64,000 nt of DNA from Vandiemenella viatica (GCA_031002005.1 CM061918.1:60517478-60581477), one strand, 5' to 3'; shown: positions 45,321 through 57,210, counted from the first letter of the stretch. Notes: generated from the sequence alone by a model not told the origin. Made by a program: numbers and translations.

Positions 45321-45815
45321 CTAGGTGGCCCGTGCGAAAATTTCGCAAATCATATCCGATGAGTAGCGAGATTGATCATATATAGTACGATGGAAGAAGA
45401 GCCGGCTCATTTGAAGCAATTGTTTATCTGTTAACCAAAACAGGTGCGTAGCAAAACACTTACAAAGTCTTACGAAACAAAAATGATGAAACAGAAGTAT
45501 CTGAAAAGCCCCTTATATAGAAAACACACACAGTTTATCAATATCTCTGTGCTGATATCTAGCTGTCATGCAATCACTCTTTACTGACACCAGCGAAACC
45601 TAGCATCTTCACTCTGAACTATCGCATATGCATGACCTTGATTGTTCACAATTTTGCCATTTACGGGTTGAAGATAGAAAAATTTCTTTCTTAATTAACG
45701 ATGTTACCCAAGTGAAGAACATAATCCTTAAAATATACCTCATTTATCGATTTTGTTTAAGTATGAAGGGGGAAAGATGGTTCGTCACAAAAAACCACAT
45801 TCCCGAAATAATGTA
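45321..45815 (-). mobile_element. Helitron family N2, copy 1 (one internal unit)
   Basis: The 3' terminus is at the left. The complement ends with a stem TGCGAAA-T-TTTCGCA, then CGGGCCAC, then CTAG, followed by T. That is the Helitron layout of a hairpin a few bases before CTRR and insertion before T. The body shares the leader (AAGAAGA.CCG.CTC.TTTG) and one repeat unit (TTT.CGGGTTGAA ... ATACCTCATTTATCGATTT ... ATGG(T/C)TCGT) with 53834-54680. No 5' TC end is visible, so it is probably 5'-truncated; the right boundary is approximate. Confidence 0.75.
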
Positions 45816-46324
45816 TAATTGTACTAATATGTAAAAGGGTTGCAGATCATGAACATTGATTGGAAAAGTGCTGTACTTGTTAGTATCAGCACACGGGAAG
45901 TATTAAATTATTAACTACAGGCACGGATGTCAGGAATTGTTGTCTGAGGCCAGACTACACTTGTTGTTGGTGACCTTCTTTTCTATGTATGATCTGTTGC
46001 CAGGTTCGAAGTAATTCTGATTAAAGTTTGTGTGGAATGTGCAGCGCTGTCGTAGTGACATGTGGAGTGGTCCCAGCTGGTGCTCGTTACAGCTGGCTCC
46101 CGGCCAGAACATAGCCGCAGTCAACAGAGGGCCAACAGCTGGGCTGTCATAGACATCATCACAAACATGAATCTCAATCCAAAAACAATTTATTCCACAA
46201 CTCAAAGGTTGGCTGGATTCTACCAAGGACAATGTGTCAGAGACCAATTCAATTCCTGTGGGAACTACAGTTTATCATGAATTCTGAAGCAGAGAGCCCA
46301 TATAGTCGGTACAAAGTTCGTAAA

Positions 46325-46412
46325 ATTTGCTACTCCACCAGGATTTGAAACCCGGTCCCTCGATATCGAGGGTGAGAGCGTTATTCGCCTAGTATGGCTG
46401 TCGCACTGCTCT
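46325..46412 (-). mobile_element. tRNA-like fragment
   Basis: Complemented: GCCATACTAGGCGAATAACG and CCGGGTTTCAAATCC (B-box-like), with a CCCTCGATATCGAGGG palindrome between. It could be a SINE head; weak. Confidence 0.35.
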
Positions 46413-46439
46413 AAAAACACCTTGTAACCAAATCGTGGG

Positions 46440-46940
46440 TAATTTTACGACAAACCGTGGCGCTGCAATTTGATGATGGATTCTTATGTAAATCGACGAG
46501 ATAGATTGTAAGTGAAGTGTAAGATGTTACGATATCTCGAGATATCAAATGCAAGAATTTTTATGATTAAAAATTTTAACAGCACTATCAATTTAAAGTA
46601 ATTGTTCAAATTATCATTCTAGTTAATCATTAGCAGTTTTGATATCGTGAGAATATCGATAACCACACAAATATGTAGTCTATATTATCGACGTTTTTCT
46701 TGTGGTCCGCGCCAAATTTCAAGGAAGAAAACAAAACACCTATTGCGCATGTCCAGCGTGCAGTTCCTTGCGACTTTGGTAAAAATTTTCTTCTTGTCAA
46801 GACCACATTTGAACCTAACAACCTCAATTTTTAGATAAGATGTCTCGAGACCTAAACGAGATATCGAAAAATTATATTCTTCTCTTTCTATTTGTCTCGT
46901 AGAGTTACATAAGAATCTATCATAAAACCATTATTTCGAG
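46440..46940. mobile_element. MITE family M2, copy 1 (decayed)
   Basis: The left end GTGGCGCTGCAATTTGATGATGGATTCTTATGTAA is mirrored by TTACATAAGAATCTATCAT on the right (46907-46925). The inside contains the palindrome GATATCTCGAGATATC (46533-46548). A segment, complemented GAGGTTGTTAGGTTCAAATG then TGGTC, matches the M2 copy at 55705-55976 in opposite orientation. Confidence 0.6.
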
Positions 46941-46944
46941 CTCC

Positions 46945-48319
46945 ATTTAACTGTCCACAACCTGTATTTTACGTGAATGTCTCTTTTTTTGCTATCATAT
47001 TTCATTCGTTACCCGAACAGAATAGTAATTAAGGAGTAATTTAGGAGACAAAATTATTGTGTTGACTTTCTATCAGAATATTTTTGCCATATTGTTTTTT
47101 CCCGAACATGATTTGGGAGGATATTTGTGTAAATTACCGTATTGACTACTCACACCGTATCAAATTCAAATGCAGTCCACTCACAACTGTCAGATTATAT
47201 AATATATAAGTATTTTCTGTAATTGGATGCAGCAAACTGATATCAGATTTTAAATTATGTGTTGCTGATAGTCTTCATATCAGATGTTTTCCAAACAGTC
47301 TATATAAACACTGCATAGCTACTGGGTGAGGTTGTTACTTGTTTCGAAAAGCGTTTAACAAATAATTATTATACAAACCTACACTACTTCCCAGATACTG
47401 ATGTCTGTAGCCAAATAATCATGGACGCACACTATAGTTTATTCAAACAGCATCGTGAGTTTCAAAAAGTAATTAATGCTATTTGTTAAATGTTATAGGT
47501 TCATACGTTAGCTGGTGTGGCAAATGCCAATGAATTGCGTCACGGTATGATAGTTATTTTCGCGAAGCACCAGAAACAGTAAAAAGGTATTTCTGTAAAC
47601 TTCTTACTTCTCACACAGCAAATTTAATTGAGTGTTAAAAGAATAAATCGATCTAACACTCTTTAGAATACAGAAAACAGAGTTTCTAGTGTAATGATTT
47701 ATTGTAAATATGAGATAAATACTAGAACCTTTGATATATTAAAAAATATAGGAGAAAATTTTATTATTAACGCATCAGGGATTGACAACTATTATCATTA
47801 AAGAAAAAACACGCGTGTTCACTATGCTGTCCTCGTTTTTATGTCTCGTTGTTTAACCTAGGAATATTTTCATTTATTTCTTGATCCTTTACAGATTTCA
47901 CATACGAACAGTCAGCTTTGAGGTAAGCTACGGTGGTTTTGATCTCTCTTTAGCGCAATAAAGGGGCACAAAGAGACTTCTCCAACTGCAGTGGAGGCAA
48001 GTTCGCCAAGTTTTTAATTAGAATTTTTTTGCGCTTATCCGAAACCTGTTTTGTTCTGTCTCATTGAAGTTGCCTACTGCAGAGTTACAGCAGGGAATCC
48101 AGGGCTTGTACTGTGGAAGCAGGAATGTTGCGCCATTTGCCCAAATACGTGTTTACCATCGGTTCTTCGGCGGGAGTCTTGTCAAAGTAATACTTGTTCT
48201 GCGTCGAAGGATCGCTTAACATTTATAAATCGATTTGAACAGTGCGATACTCAGTTGTAATCTCTGTCACTGTTGTCTTTTTCAGCCTTAGAGTAGGTTT
48301 TCACGACATAGACTAGTCT
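46945..48319. other. AT-rich spacer
   Basis: Nothing recognised on either strand. Confidence 0.5.
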
Positions 48320-48329
48320 TCTACTATAT

Positions 48330-49404
48330 CAGGGGTGGCCAACCGGTCGATCGTGATCGACCGGTCGATCGCGGCTATTAGTCCAGTCGATCATTACAAG
48401 GTAGATCTCTTTTGTTTTCGGCACGCGATGGACAATATGCGGGAAGCTTGTGGGACGCTGTCAATCCGTCAGTTGACGACAGGGACCAGCGGAGTTACGA
48501 CGTCAACGTAAGAGGAGTAAATCACGATTAGACTCTTCATAGCGCCTCATACGCCATGGATAAGTGGTTGAAGAGAAACGCTGAAGGAACATCAAATGAA
48601 GAAAGAAATGTTTCTGAAGTTTAATCAAATTAAGTAAGATAATATTTTCGATAGTCTTACTGCAGCAAACGAATCCCTCAATAAAGTTCACTCGCTTTCT
48701 TTGTGCCATCATTACGAAAATAAATTTAATTCACATTTAGTGGTAGGATATTTCTACTTTTATTATGATACGAATTGTGTTATTAATATTTTTTTAGATC
48801 CTTGAAAAATGTGCTCCAAAGAAATAAAAAATTTATAACTTTCACCAAGAATGGGAACAGGACTACATCTTTACTATGGTGAAAGAAAACTGTTGCTGCT
48901 TAATATGCAATACATCCGTGGCAATACCGGAAAAAGGAAATTTAGAGCGACATTTTAACACGATGCATAGTAAATATCGGACAAACTTTCCGCCTGACAG
49001 CGAAATAAGAAAGAATAAATTGCAAGCATTTAAATCGCTATTAACAGTACAAGAAAACATGTTTTCTAAGCATATTGAGTAAAGTAAGGCTGCAACTGAT
49101 GCTTCTTTGCAAGAATTGCACAAAAGTGCAAACCTTTTTCCGGTGAAGAATACATCAAGGCAATTTTCGAAGCAGAGTCAGATTCGCTGTTCCTGAATTT
49201 CAAAAATTTAAACGAAATTAAAGAAGGTATTGATGGTTTACAGCTGTCTCGAAATACTGTGATGCGCCGCATGGATACGATGAGCGAAAACATATACGAA
49301 CAACCACAAAGAGATATCGTCCGCTGCGTTTTGTAACTGGTAGATCGCACAGGGTTTTGTCAGTAAACAGTAGATTTTGGGTCTACTAAAGTTGGCCACC
49401 CCTG
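48330..49404 (+). mobile_element. hAT transposon (Charlie-like), internally deleted, 8-bp target duplication
   Basis: Ends CAGGGGTGGCCAAC and GTTGGCCACCCCTG are perfect 14-bp inverted repeats. TACTATAT is duplicated on both sides (48322-48329, 49405-49412). The subterminal region has GTCGATCG repeats (CCGGTCGATCGTGATCGACCGG). Only the N-terminal part of the transposase is present; the catalytic core and dimerisation domain are missing. Confidence 0.95.
48840..49190 (+). pseudogene. hAT transposase N-terminus with BED-type zinc finger
   Basis: The frame reads FHQEWEQDYIFTMVKENCCC, continuing LICNTSVAIPEKGNLERHFN and TMHSKYRTNFPPDSEIRKNK to a stop at 49081. CxxC (CLIC) and H-x5-H (HFNTMH) form a BED-like zinc finger. 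EW...YIFTMV...C..C preceding it is the signature of GTF2IRD2/ZBED-like hAT-Charlie proteins. After the stop, coding similarity fades within ~100 bp. A stop also lies just upstream. The rest of the protein (DDE core, C-terminal dimerisation region) is deleted. Confidence 0.75.
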
Positions 49405-50500
49405 TACTATATAATTTCGTAAGGTCACCAACTCACCTCGATAGCTATTGGCTGGAGAAGGGTGTCACGTGTCAGCCTTCACTCACAAAACAGCGACAAA
49501 GATACCATTAGAAGGAATTCGTTGTTATTTTTACAATTTAATAATTAAAAAAATGCTATCAAATTAATTGGCATAATACATTCATTAAGTTTGCTTTTCA
49601 TACCGTTTCACAGTTAAAAAAAATTTAATAAATTTTGCGGCTGAAAAAATGTGGATCTGCTTTTCAGTAACATGTTACTAATTAAAGCAACATAAAAAAC
49701 TTAAAAAAACTTAAATTACTCATAGTCTTTGCTGTAACCAGGAATGCCAATTGTCATTTCAGCTTAGGATAAATTTCAGTTTAATTACAACTTTCACTAA
49801 TGTTGTTGCTTGACCAAAATTTATACATTACGGTTTATTTGCTTTTTAGGCATTTTACTGACCACTTTTGTTATTCGCCTTTATTCATGACTTATGTGAG
49901 TTATTAGGTTATTTTAAGTGGACATCATACGAAATGTGTCACCGAATCGACTATTCTGGCAACTTATTTCTGCGGAGTTGCTCAACTGTTTCATAACATG
50001 GAATGTGTATTAACTTCTCTGGCCGTCACAGATACTATGACCAATGTTTAAATTATGAGTGTTTGCCCAGTCTCAATAATAAACAACGTGATGCTTTCGA
50101 AGCAAACAGGATTTCTTTAAATTTTTTTTTAAAAATTTTGCGGAGTGAACTTTAAGGGTAAAATACAAGTCAAGTTCGTATTTAAGCAGGTTCGAGTGTA
50201 TGACCTTTGAAACACGATAGCGCGATCGTTCCTGTCCGTGTTTAACACCTACCTCTATTAATGCTTCTGAGTTCTTCAAGGAGATTTTATTTAGCCTAAA
50301 ACACTGATCAAGTTTATATTTGGTCAAATCAGATCAACCTGTCATAATCTTTCATCGTAAAAACTGGAACTATTCTAGACCCGTGACGATACGCAAAAAA
50401 CAGTCATGAGTTCACACTAGTGAGCAATAAAACTGTTTTTCCTTCTTATGCGGTATTTTGAGTCTAGCACAGAAAACACACTTTTGTTGTTTTAGTAGAA

Positions 50501-51228
50501 CGGTTCCCAAACTGGTGGGCGCTCCCTCTACCCAGGGGACCACCAATGTGGACTTAACCCTAGCTCTACAACGTCGCGCGTAATGTGTCTCCTTCACTTT
50601 CTCTTGGAGTTGCTGTATGCTAGCATGACAAACTTAGCGAGTTTCCTGAGAAGTCATTGTTACTTCTGAGAAGGTGGAATTCTCAAAACGTAAAATATCT
50701 GAAGAGCGTTGTAATTACTCAATGCCGTTCTTCAAAAGCAGGCTTTGGAACTAATGAATGATGCTGCTGCCAAATAAGATATCAATAAAATTGATAAATG
50801 AATGAGTTGGGCCAGATATTAAAAAGTGAATCCCAGCATATCACAGCAAACATTAAGATTACTTTCACTCTTTGGAAGCAATTAGTTGTGGAAAATTTTT
50901 CAATTCTTGTTGCAATAGGAATAACGTATCGAAGCGAACTCGATATTGCCAATGATTTACATTGTGCATTTTCTAATATCCATTCATGAATAAAGATCTT
51001 GTAAAAAGAAATGCAATGCAAGCTCGTAGTTCCCACTGATTCAATGTTTATTTTTTACTTCTTTTCAATAAATTTAAAATTGATGATTTTATAAACAATA
51101 AAAATAAATATATTTAAATATACTTGATTTTTTGTACCTTTTTAATAATAAAATAGTGCCCGGGGAGAGGGGGCTGGAAATTTTTCTTTTGATGGAGGGA
51201 GGACGTAGTTAAAAAAAACCGTCAGTTC
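50501..51228 (+). mobile_element. hAT transposon remnant, 8-bp target duplication
   Basis: Starts CGGTTCCCAAACTGGTGGGC, the hAT end style ..GGTTCCCAAACT.. followed by GCGCTCCC/CCCAGGGGACC. TAGTAGAA flanks it (50493-50500, 51229-51236). The right end (AGTTAAAAAAAACCGTCAG) is decayed. It lies 80 bp beyond the Helitron N1 copy 2. It contains a C-terminal transposase piece. Confidence 0.75.
50798..50989 (+). pseudogene. hAT transposase C-terminal (dimerisation) fragment
   Basis: The 63-codon frame ends SILVAIGITYRSELDIANDL then HCAFSNIHS. This matches the hAT C-terminal pattern FS.L..IKTKYRSRLDIE.DLR.ALS.I.P, with substitutions at conserved basic positions (K to G, R to E). The upstream catalytic region is not recognisable. 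Confidence 0.7.
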
Positions 51229-51865
51229 TAGTAGAATGGATTCATTAACAAATTTGTTCCTGGAACCACTGACTTCTAAGAAACTGTTGTATGCTGGTAG
51301 CATAACTGATCCCGGTAACTTTTAAATAACATGAACTGCTGACTGCTAGCTTAAACATCACACACAGTATCACTTTTTCAGATTACCTAATACTCTGTAA
51401 TCTCTCAGTCAAGTCGCTTTCGACGGCCGCGACAGCCTATACCCTTTTTAAAGGTCTCGTTTGTACTCTGACCATCATCGCCCAGGTCAGACTGGGTGCT
51501 TTCCTTTTATTTATTTTTCTGCTTCTTACATTTTTTGACTCTTCAGTGCAGGTGTAATAACTGCTGATACTGGCTGTTGTCAAAAAGTCAGGGGAAGAGT
51601 GACCATCACATCGTCAATCGGCGGCCAATCATCAAGGTACCTCACAGCGACTTGTTGCAGACGTCTGCGGCTTATGACGCTACATGGCATATGAAATGCG
51701 GAAATTACATGGCTTAAATTAATTCGTCTGAGGTGAAGCTCATAGTACTAGTCCAAGTTTTCCCAGGTTAACTTGTTTGACCTAGAACGTTTGCTTCAGT
51801 CCATTATATCGATTACCACCGAGGACCCTGCTTATTAGCTTAGATCAAGCGCCTGTCACATACAG

Positions 51866-52740
51866 TACTATTTGTGAAAGTTGTAACACTAAGAAGGAAA
51901 CATCTGATTGTAATGAAATTTATTCTACGTATTAAGGACATGACACTACACAAATTATTGGAATTACAGAACTGTAAATTCACTTTGACCGCAAGAATTC
52001 AGTACCGAGTGAAGCTGCTGCCACATGCTGGAATGAGAGCCTCTGCACGTAGTGGCGTGGAATCGAAGAGAGCCTGGAACACATTGCCACGTGGTTTGGA
52101 GGCGTGTCAACGAAGCATTGACAGTGGTTTCAGGAGGAGCAAAACGAACGAGCTGCAGGCCGCCCATATCCCAGTCAGGTTCGTGACAGTTGAATGTACA
52201 GACTAGGAAAGTAGTGGTACTCGCCTCACCAAGTGTTGCGGGGCATTGTCCACATCCGTTGCAGTCCTGCGTGCAGCGAACACATTGGACGAAGCTGTTC
52301 TGTCGGTTACGGCGATGCGGTTTAGAACCTGCACGTCGCTATGTACGAGGCTCTTCTGTCCACTTGCTCCACATACACATTACTGCCGCAGCAGCGTGCA
52401 CTGTACGACTCGCATTGTCATGGTATAAGAAATCTTTTTTCCGGATACCCGCCTCGTTTAAATTCACTACCGCGCTTTGACGTCGTCGAGACATACTTGC
52501 ACCGTTCCACTTCGCCTAGCGGCTCTGCACTGAGAGTGATGCTGGGCCTATATGCACGCCATCCCTCTGAAATCTTAATATTACAGTTCCACTGTTCCAC
52601 GCATCCTCTGATTTTGGTGTGATTCACACCATTCCTTCTGCGTGTACCAAATTTCATAAACAATAATGTAGTGTATTTTGTAGTCATTTGGTGAACGTTC
52701 TTAGAACTTCTGTAATGTAGCTTATCACACTTAGTTTGTG
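51866..52740 (+). mobile_element. Probable transposon fragment, GC-richer, unclassified
   Basis: A sharply bounded ~0.87-kb segment, GC-richer than its flanks, with overlapping open frames (51874-52206, 52190-52480, 52341-52622). One ends ...GLEACQRSIDSGFRRSKTNE, which I cannot place. The even composition, several frames shifted against each other and clear boundaries suggest a decayed coding transposon. No terminal repeats found. Confidence 0.4.
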
Positions 52741-53029
52741 GTAAACTTTACTCTGTGAACCACTTCTTTGACTGAATTACCCTTAAACTTCCTGAATATT
52801 TCTAAACCGTTTTTAATCCATATGAGTAAGACACCTTGCGTTAAATTTGACCTGTCGTAATCACGATAGGTACCAAAAATCAAATATAACAACTTCCTGC
52901 TGTAAATGAGTTGCAGTGTGTTCCGAGAGTCACTCATAACGTATATTTAAAACATTCACGAACTGCCTGAGAAGCCTCGCCGAGTCGAGTCTAGATCCCT
53001 CTCTGTGATCACACACCAGCGGCAGAACA

Positions 53030-53430
53030 CGGCCTGCTGCAGCAGAGCATTTAACGTGGTCGGCCCGAGTTAAACTCGGCTAAGGCGGTCCATAATTAAG
53101 GCCGGTCACAAAGCCGATCGCAGAGCAAGCGGAGTGCGCGCGGTTACCTTTCCGCCCGCCCGTGTGTCCGGTGGCTGGGTCGTGCCACTGTGCAGACTCG
53201 CGCTGCGCGAGATGAATAAGGCAAGGAGACGCGCCCGCGGCGAGCAGCCTGCTGCATAATTCCGCCGACCGCGCGCACAAGAAAAGGCGCGATTAAAACT
53301 GCAAGCGGCCGATTTGCGGGAAACGCCGCGCGCCCTTAAACGGAAAGGGACGGTGTGTTGCGTAACCCGCGGCTGACTGCGACCGCAGAGGGAGCAGAAA
53401 AGAGTTGCACTTTCTGCGGCGGAATGGTGT
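53030..53430. promoter_or_regulatory. CpG-rich island, candidate regulatory element
   Basis: About 400 bp, very rich in CpG (e.g. GCGCGCGGTTACC, CGCGCCCGCGGCGAGC, CGCCGCGCGCCC), inside AT-rich DNA. It includes an E2F-type site GCGGGAAA (53316-53323), a second TTTCCGCC, and AT-rich cores such as CCATAATTAAGG (53089-53100) and GCGATTAAAACTGC. Host or ancient-element CpG islands are possible; no coding frame is convincing. Confidence 0.4.
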
Positions 53431-53833
53431 CAGAAGTGGGGTGACAAACTCGCTACAGTAGTATACACTGCAGCCTTCAAGTCGCGCACCTGCTGTTCCA
53501 CGTCGACTCTGAATTACAATTATTATTATTACTGTTATTATTATTTAAGTGAAACTTCGTTACCCGCGGTAGGGAGGAATTTGTTAGCGTTACGCGATGC
53601 AAGTTACGCTTTATGTGAAAAGTTTGCATGCGTTACTACATTTTATACACTCGCACTTAACATTATGCGTAGCGTAGCTGACATTTTGTGCAAGCAAGCA
53701 ACTGTCACTTAAGCTCATCTGAAACGGCGAGTATACGTCCTTCTAAATTAGTTAGCGATTCCTTTTCTATACAAGTGTGCATACATGTGTTTCATAAGTA
53801 TGACTACGCTGTATCAAAGATATTAAAGCCTAA

Positions 53834-54680
53834 CTAGATGACCCATGCGAAAATTTCGCAAATACAATGAAGAATAAGGTTCGGGGTTTGTAATAGGATG
53901 AAAGAAGACCCGCCTCGTTTGTTTCAGATGTTTATTTGTTTATTGTAATAGGTACGTAACAAAAAATATCAATGGAGATAAAATGGCTCATGATAAAAAA
54001 AAAATGCGTTACGGAAATAATCTTAATTTTGTCCTTTAAGGGTCGAATTCCAAAAATACCTTACTTAAAATATGATTTGATCAAAGCGGAGACTTTACTC
54101 TCTAAAATAATACCTCATTTCTCGATTTCGCTTACATATCAAGTGAGATAAATAGCTCGTGACAAGAAAAATACGTTATGGAAATAATGATAATTGTCCC
54201 TTTACGGGTTGAATTCTAAAACATTCTTTTCTTGAAATATGATGTCACCATGTCAGAGACCTTAAGCTTAAAAATGATACCTCATTTATCTATATCGGTT
54301 AGATATTATACGAGATAAAAGACAAAACCGCGTTGCAGATATATTCATACTTTTGCCCTTTAAGGGTTGAATTCAGAAAGATTCCTGTCTTTATATATGA
54401 TGTCAGCAAAGCGGAGATCTTAATCTTCAAAATAATACTTCATTAAAAGATTTCAGATAGGTATTCAGAGAAATAAACGGCTCGTGACACAAGAAAACAG
54501 CATTTTAGAAATATTGACATTTTTGCCCTTTAAGAATCGAATTCCAAAAAACTCCTCTCTTAAAATATGATGTGGAGCTCACAAGCTTTAAAATGACACC
54601 TAATTCATAGATTTCGGTATGAAGGGAGATAATGGTTTGTGACAAAAAAACACCTTAAAGAAATAATATATATATTGTTA
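53834..54680 (-). mobile_element. Helitron family N2, copy 2 (four internal units)
   Basis: The complement ends with TGCGAAA-T-TTTCGCA, then TGGGTCAT, then CTAG|T, the same terminus as 45321. Four diverged ~160-170-bp units follow; their CCTTTA(A/C)(G)GGT anchors lie at 54033, 54199, 54357 and 54527. Each has TATGAT(G/T)T, ATACCTCATT.. and GTGACA(A)AAAAA blocks. The 5' end is not clear; the boundary near 54680 is approximate. Confidence 0.8.
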
Positions 54681-55704
54681 ATAAATTTCTCTCGGGCTTC
54701 CAGCCGTGTTAAGATGCTTTAATACTCACTGAAAATCACGTGACGACATCAGACGGTATGTTTACATCCGGAGAAATCGCCATTATTATATAAATAATAC
54801 ATGCAACAGTAGTATTAGTGGCCTTTGTGGTTTATTTGTTAGTTTCTTTTTGTTTAATAATATTTGTTCGATGTAGATGGTTTCATTATATGCTCTGAGC
54901 GCTGTTATGGTAAAAAATAAATTTTAAATCACATTTATATCGCGACACATTGAATGTAGTAATAGGAGTGAGACAAAAGCTTCAATTTTCATTCTGAAAT
55001 ATTAGCATTAGTCTTTAAACCAGATTGAATGAGTTATTTAAGCTTTTAAAAATTATTTAAGCTTTGAGCCAGAAATCTGCGTTCAAACCGCCGCTATCCG
55101 TAAAACTCAAAAATGCAGGGTTGACAACTTAACTTCAGTCTCCGAGAAGGATCTGCGGGCGGTTGAGGCCATGGCGCAAAGGAAAGAGAGGAGACCACGT
55201 AAGGGACCTTCTCCATACAACGAGTGAAGCCGAGAGGAGAGCGGTGGGGTGGGGAGGTTGCCATATTGGTATAGCCAAGAAACACGGGGAATGTATATGG
55301 AACGGAAGAATTTCTTCATATTAGAATTTAAGAATAAAAAAAGGCTGCTAAATAAGTTTCGATAGGAATTTTGTACGCCTAAACAAAACTTTTATTCTCG
55401 CTACATTAGCAAAAAAAAGAAAAAAGAAAACCTGACGGTCATATTGCTATTTTAAATAGATTAGATAGATGTTCAAATAGGTTATATTTCCACATTCATT
55501 TCAGTAATTTTAATCCTTTCAAAATTTTAATGGGAAAGATTATAAAATCAAGAAAAATAGATCTAGACCTAGTTACAAACAGAAGCAAGTCTAATATGAA
55601 ATTTTTAAAATAGCCTTCAATGGAATTCACGGCTTACTTAGGAGATATTGCACTTGTAGTGAATAGACCTATTTAAATTTGCCAGCAGCATCAGTGCAAG
55701 GGGA
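54681..55704. other. Spacer
   Basis: Nothing recognised. 55130-55260 is slightly GC-richer, with overlapping chance frames on the minus strand. Confidence 0.45.
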
Positions 55705-55976
55705 TTCTATCATTACCGTGGCGCCACAATCTGATGATGAATTTTTATGGAAGATGGGATAAATCGAAACTATAGAATATTTATTTTTTAATATATTTCT
55801 CTTAGTTCTTGAGATATACCGTCTCAAAAGTCAGGTGGTTAGGTCTAAATGCGGGCTGGACCAAAGGAAAAGAGAAGTAAGAGAGATATTAATAATTATA
55901 AAAAACGTGTTCTTTACTTTCAATTAGTTTCGTTAAGAATTCATCGTCAGGTTGTGACGCTACGGTAATGATAGAA
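55705..55976. mobile_element. MITE family M2, copy 2, ~38-bp inverted ends
   Basis: TTCTATCATTACCGT.GCG, continuing .CACAA.CTGA.GATGAATT, opens the element; the right end (55938-55976) is its complement with few mismatches. It is ~272 bp long and non-coding, with a CTTGAGATATACCGTCTCAA internal mirror. It matches 46440-46940. Confidence 0.85.
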
Positions 55977-56750
55977 CTGCCCAGTGCAATTACCTTGCTG
56001 CCACACATCAAAAGTCACAAGCTTAAATGGGAACAGTTTGTATCGCTATACAGCTTGTGTCACTAACATGGTGCTCAAGAAATTACTAACAACTAATAAC
56101 GAATAAATAATTTGTTCCTTACGCTATAAAAATAATATTCTGCTACAGACTGCATTTCAACCTAATCACAATTTCACTTAATATTGCCGCTAAAAAGGCA
56201 AACGATTCAAACGAAACTAAACACATGAAACTAATCGCGAATTACATTTCGGATAACAACAAAATGGACTTGATTACGATTCCTAGTTCGCATAGCACAA
56301 ATTAACACAATACATTTCATCAAACACTTTCAATATAAATTACAACTGGACTAAAGCACGTAGAATAATGTATTTGCTGCATCACGATGTTAACTTGATC
56401 TACATGTGAAAAATAGTAAGAGACAATGGATCTGCATAAACAACTAATTGATAACACCGTCGTTCTACACAGAGCTGTGAATAAACTTTTTTAATAGGCA
56501 TTTTAAATCTATAATGACAGCTCGCATTCTTGCAGATACCGCGTTACAGACACTTCAAGAACAATAATTACAACGTGACTTACCTACGGAATGTTATTCC
56601 AGGTTGTTTCTTATTTTTTTTTTTTTTGTGCAACCATAGGAAGCACAAGATGGTATTATAAAACACTTTGAAATATCAGAACATGAAATGTTCACAGCAG
56701 GAGAGGTAAGGAAAACTGACCAATGTTTTGAACCTGCTAATATGGCCGCC

Positions 56751-56760
56751 GCGCATGCGC
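56751..56760. promoter_or_regulatory. Perfect NRF-1-type palindrome
   Basis: GCGCATGCGC, preceded by ATGGCCGCC in a short GC-rich patch (56742-56800). Promoter function is possible; unproven. Confidence 0.35.
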
Positions 56761-56869
56761 TGTCGGCTCCAGAGTTTACAGGCGGCTTCGCAGTTTTAGC
56801 GACACCTTGTCTCCTCTCTTTCCCTACCTCCTTGGTTGAGGCTCGGGACTACCCTTAGGAAGGATACGA

Positions 56870-56990
56870 CCTGGCCATCCCGTACTTTCCGGTAGTCACT
56901 CCAGGCGGAATGACTTGATGATTCCTTCAATAGGCCATTATCGGATTGACTGCCATTCCTTGTCCCTATACTAACACTAATAACTATGAT
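56870..56990 (+). mobile_element. SINE fragment, decayed
   Basis: GTAGTCACTCCAGGCGGAATG, ATTCCTTCAATAGGCCATTATCGG and CCATTCCTTGTCCCTA follow the SINE body order; head and tail missing. Confidence 0.7.
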
Positions 56991-57210
56991 GAGCTGGAAA
57001 CCTCTAATAAGGAGAAAATCAGATATTTGGATCAAGGATATTTCTCAAATATCAGGGGCATGCAACAGACTATTGTTGATACGGTGAACCAACATAATGG
57101 TTCACTTGGCAAGAAATTACCTGGGATTGATCATTTAAAAAGCTCTCTTATAGGGATTTTCAAAATTTCAATGTGTGACAGTTTCAACATTTCCCACTGT
57201 TGGTTTAGAC

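Larger units (their letters stand above)
48320..50420 (+). mobile_element. Helitron family N1, copy 2, interrupted by a hAT
   Basis: Starts TCTACTATAT (48320) and ends CACACTAG followed by T (50421). After removal of the hAT (48330-49404) and one 8-bp duplicate, it lines up with the whole of 7781-8806. Shared blocks include AATTTCGTAAG, GTGTCACGTGTCAGCCTTC, GAATCGACTATTCTGGCAAC, GAAACACGATAGCGCGATC and GTGACGATACGCAAA. Confidence 0.85.

Noticed and set aside
48051..48260. 69-codon ORF upstream of the Helitron N1 copy 2
   Set aside because: No motif or splice context; length is within chance expectation.
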